A stretch of DNA of 64,000 nucleotides from Gavia stellata (lineage: Eukaryota > Chordata > Aves > Gaviiformes > Gaviidae). The stretch spans positions 10,234,687 through 10,298,686 of the forward strand of contig NC_082598.1 of the NCBI RefSeq assembly GCF_030936135.1, written 5' to 3'. Below, piece after piece: positions 60,501 through 64,000 of the stretch (the stretch's first letter is position 1; each line of letters begins with the position of its first letter). The notes beneath the pieces are model-generated. The model was not told the DNA's origin. It did not search any database and saw only the letters and a list, made by a program, of their open reading frames with translations. Both the position numbers and the translations under genes were made by a program.

Positions 60501-63500
60501 GGATTCTGTGATTAGAGTCAGCTGCTTCTCAGTGTTATGCATCCTAGTAGGGAACTTTGAACCTGGCCCTTCTGCTACATTTACATTGAAATTGAAGCGG
60601 TTTTACATCTGTGAAACAGACTGACATATCCGCTCAGGTCTAGATAGGATGAATTGAAAAGTAATGTAGCTCCCAAAAGCCATAAACATGGAGCCCTGCA
60701 TATGCCTTAGCTGAGACCTGATACACGCTGCAAAATATTCTCACTCCTTCCGCAGGCAGCTGGGCTCTCTGACAGACACCATCTTTTTCCTGCATGGATT
60801 TAAAATATCTTCATCTGAATCCTTTATATTCTCTTAGGACTTGGTCACTGTAGCGCATCTCCAGTGAGTTTTAACTCTCCAGGGTCACCACGCCGTACTT
60901 CACACTACCCTGGTGAACGTGAGCTGCGTAAACATGCTCTTCCGCTGCAGCTTCAAAAAAATTAGAGAAGAAATCATTTCCTGTTAATCTGAAATAGCTT
61001 CTTACATTTTTGTCAGTGAATGAGAGAAACAATTTTAACAACCTTAAATTATTTTCGAAAGGTCTATGTAAAAATAAAATTTTGAAATATTAACATTAAC
61101 CATTTCAGCATGGGTGGGAGTTTTGGCATCACTGAAACAGTTCAGTGTAACTGGTGTGAACTTGTGAAGTATCTTGGTTAGCTTTCTTTTTTCTTTCTTT
61201 TTCTTTTTTAAAGGAAACTGCTGAGAAACAACTTGCCCAGCTCAGCTTAAGAACAGAGCAGCTATTTAACGAGTAGATGTACGCAAGGCCAGAGTGCTCA
61301 CAGGACGCTCAGCCACCCCTGTGCCTGGTGAGCTGACTTGTGCCAAGCCCCCTCTCCTGTGCGAGCACTTGTGTGCTCCGGCGATCTGCCCTTCGGCTCC
61401 ACCAGCCCCTTCAGCACTGGGGCTAGCACTCTTTCCACCAAATATAACACAATTTCTGCATTTAACACCCCCTCTCCAGAAGCACTGCTGCTGAGAACAT
61501 CTCAGGGGTACCGGCCACCACAATTTAATTAGCACCCGATTTCATACTGCGAAAGACTTCCTGAAATAACTGATGTAAGAACAGAAAGCTGTGATGTAAG
61601 AACATGTGCTGCATAATACAATTGATAATTGGGGCACAATTAAAGCAACAGGCCTAGTGTCTGCCTCGCGTCCTGTGAATGCACGTGTAGCCTGACCCTA
61701 GTCTGGACACATGGGTCTTCATGATGTCAGTCTAGAGGAGAAACACCCAGTTGGAGATAGGTTATTGCTTTGATCCCCCACCTTCCTTCTTCTACCTCGA
61801 CGCTCCCAAAGGGACACTCTGTGACAGTTTTTAATTGCCAGGACGTGCATTTCATGATTCACACAGCACGACTGGCAGCACAGTGTTCACTGCTGCTCCA
61901 CCAGCGAACTGAGGCTCTGCGCTCCCAGGCGAGCTGGGTGCAGGTGATGGCTTGTTCCACAAGTCAGCTGTGGCATCTGCCTGCAAACACAGAGCTGGAC
62001 CAGGTAAGGGAATTGAATGGCCCGGAGGGCCAGTGAGAAGAACTGGAGTCTGGGTTCAGATCCAGTTTCACCTCGAAGCCTCAAAAAAAGCCTCCAGGGT
62101 TGGCTGGTGATTTATGCTAGAGGCAGCCAAACCTCCTGGCTCTCTGAGCAAAATGTCAAAATCACTCATGCTTCCCAGTGATATGGATGCACAGCCCACT
62201 CCTGGGTGGGCAGCCGGGTGCCAAAGGGGCACAGGCAACGGCAACGGCCCCTCAGGGACAGGGCAGGGCATCACCTCACCCCTGTAGCTGCTGCACGGGC
62301 TGCTGCACGTAACGTGAGGTAGCCCAAGCTGGGGAGAGTGACTGCCTACAGGGCGGACTGCAGCCCTTGCTTGCAGAAGCCTCTTTCCCTTTGCCCTCGT
62401 CTGCCTTGCATCTTGTTCCAAGCCCTGAATACACTTGGAAGAATTATAAATCTATAACAACAAGCATGTTGTTGCAGAAGTTCAGTACGTCGGAGGCAGA
62501 TTAAAAGGCCGTAACTTTCATGAATAGGCGTAAGCATCGAGAGAGATTTATTTCAAAATATCTTTGGTGCTCCCCGGTGCTCCGTGCGCCAGTTAGAACT
62601 AATGCATAATAGGTCTGTAATCTGCCAGTGACTATATACACAACATGCTGCTGAAATGGTGCTTGCACCCTAATTCAGACACACATTGTGCCCTCTGGAT
62701 GTACCACGGTGCTACCTGGAACTCAGCACCAGAAATAAATACCCATATTCTTATGTAGCCAGAAAGCACAGCTGCTGTAAGCCTAGGATTTGCACAGTGC
62801 AGGGGTCAGCCTGGGTTTTGATTTTGCACGTGACTCTCATCATTTTCCACGGAAAATAAAATTCCACTATTATTTCCCTACCACACCCCACCCCAATTTC
62901 TCTGGGTACAAATAACAAATACATGACCTAATGCAGCGCTGTGATGCTGGATGTGGAGGCAGAGGTTTCGCAGCACCCCATGCTGATGCTCAGGTGCCAT
63001 GCCACAGCTGCCAGCAGCTCTTGTGTGGTCACCACCCTGCTGCAGGGAGAACCCCTGAGCTGCACAGGGGCAGCAAAGCCCTGCCGCACCGTCTCTGCTC
63101 TGTGCCAGGCTAAGCAGTGCTAACAGAGGTAATTGTGAGCTGCTAAATTTGCCCCGGGGTCCTTCCCTCGCAATATAGGTCATGCTCTGCATCTTGCCTG
63201 CAAAACAGGAGAGTCCCCCCAGTCTTCTCACTGCAAAGCAAATCATGCCTTGGGAACAGGGGTGATCCCATGGGTTTGTGCCTGAGAAGGAGGGGAATAA
63301 ACCACCCAGCTCATAGATACACAAATATGTTTGTCGTCTATCATATTTTAACATCAGAACAAAATGCTCCTGTGGCGGATGGCTTACTTATTCCTTTTGC
63401 TGCCCAAGCAACCACAGACACCAGTCCGAGCTCCGCAAGTCTCCATTGCATCAGAGGCCGTGGTTGAGAAGACCTCCAGCTCAGTCAGTGCTCGGTTGCA

Positions 63501-64000
63501 TGACCACAATCATGTTATGCTCCCAGTGAGGACTGGAGAGAGGAGGGGAGATGACCAGAGCTCTCTTCGTCATCATCCATCCTCCTCCTTCCCGACTTCC
63601 TGGACTTCAGGAGTTTCTTGGTCAGGCTGGGGCTGACCTTGCCATGTTCCAACCTCCAGCACATTTCAACGGGCTGGTGACAGTGATTCAATGTCCATGC
63701 TGTATTGCTGCTTACCACCTCCCAGACTTTAATTTCATCTTGAACTCTATGGGACTGGGCAAAACTGTCCTGGAAAAAGGTGCCCTACAAACCACCCATG
63801 TTCGAGGCCCGGGGCTGGTTTTACCAATTTTCCTTTAAAACATCCGGTATTGATTGCTCGGAGGCAGACAGCAGCCCGGACGAGGTGTTGGTCTGACCTA
63901 GCTGGCCATCAAAGACTACCCTGCAAGAATAGATTTTAATCTTTTAAAGAAATGCCTGTTATATCCAAGTGCGTACAGTACATGTTTATGGTTTCCCCAT
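57553..64000. other. unique non-coding region, nothing recognised
   Basis: This is mixed-composition sequence with many short open frames on both strands and no domain that I recognise. No CpG island, RNA gene or transposon is clear. Exons of a neighbouring gene could be hidden here, since single exons of 100-150 bp cannot be excluded by eye. Confidence 0.4.

Overview
This window is nuclear DNA from a bird. The evidence is a set of CR1 LINEs with the avian ATTCTRTG-type 3' end, a solo endogenous-retrovirus LTR of a kind common in birds, a CpG-island promoter, and a multi-exon vertebrate gene that reads as RNF4. RNF4 is the RING-type SUMO-targeted ubiquitin ligase (STUbL). The species cannot be fixed from the sequence.

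Layout. 1-2037 is non-coding with nothing recognised. 2038-2530 is a solo LTR fossil. About 2780-3760 is a CpG island, most likely the RNF4 promoter and non-coding exon 1. 3226-8762 is the long first intron. 8763-16373 holds RNF4 copy 1, a complete gene: one 5' leader/start exon and six further coding exons that splice in phase into a 195-residue protein with four SUMO-interaction motifs and a complete C3HC4 RING. From 19280 to 52690 the RNF4 body is repeated three more times (start codons at 25379, 35419 and 45729) in direct tandem units of about 10.0-12.9 kb. 52700-64000 is single-copy DNA with one CR1 fragment at 56962-57552 and no gene I can recognise.

The three extra copies are neither processed nor obviously dead. 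All exon boundaries survive, and every exon is open except that exon 6 lost its normal 3' half and donor and now runs into a stop. A GTATGT donor just before that stop lies in exactly the phase needed to join the RING exons, which would give a 174-residue RNF4-like protein. Compared with copy 1, the extra copies differ in coding exons almost only by amino-acid-changing substitutions (about 32 changed residues against about 4 silent changes), while most adjoining introns differ by only 1-2%. The changes include an acquired strong SIM (CIVISDEEDE) and replacement of the RING Met that contacts the E2 (CPICM to CPICR). I consider this array of rapidly evolving RNF4-like genes the most interesting content of the window.

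History read from shared insertions and deletions. A progenitor of copies 2-4 gained a CR1 in intron 1 and a minus-strand CR1 fragment in its 3' flank, and lost several blocks found in copy 1. It was then amplified in tandem. Copies 2 and 3 share one more deletion. Copy 2 alone later received a 2.5-kb CR1 with a 701-codon open reading frame. The CpG island was not duplicated, so the promoter of the extra copies is an open question. A GC-rich segment repeated upstream of each copy is a candidate.
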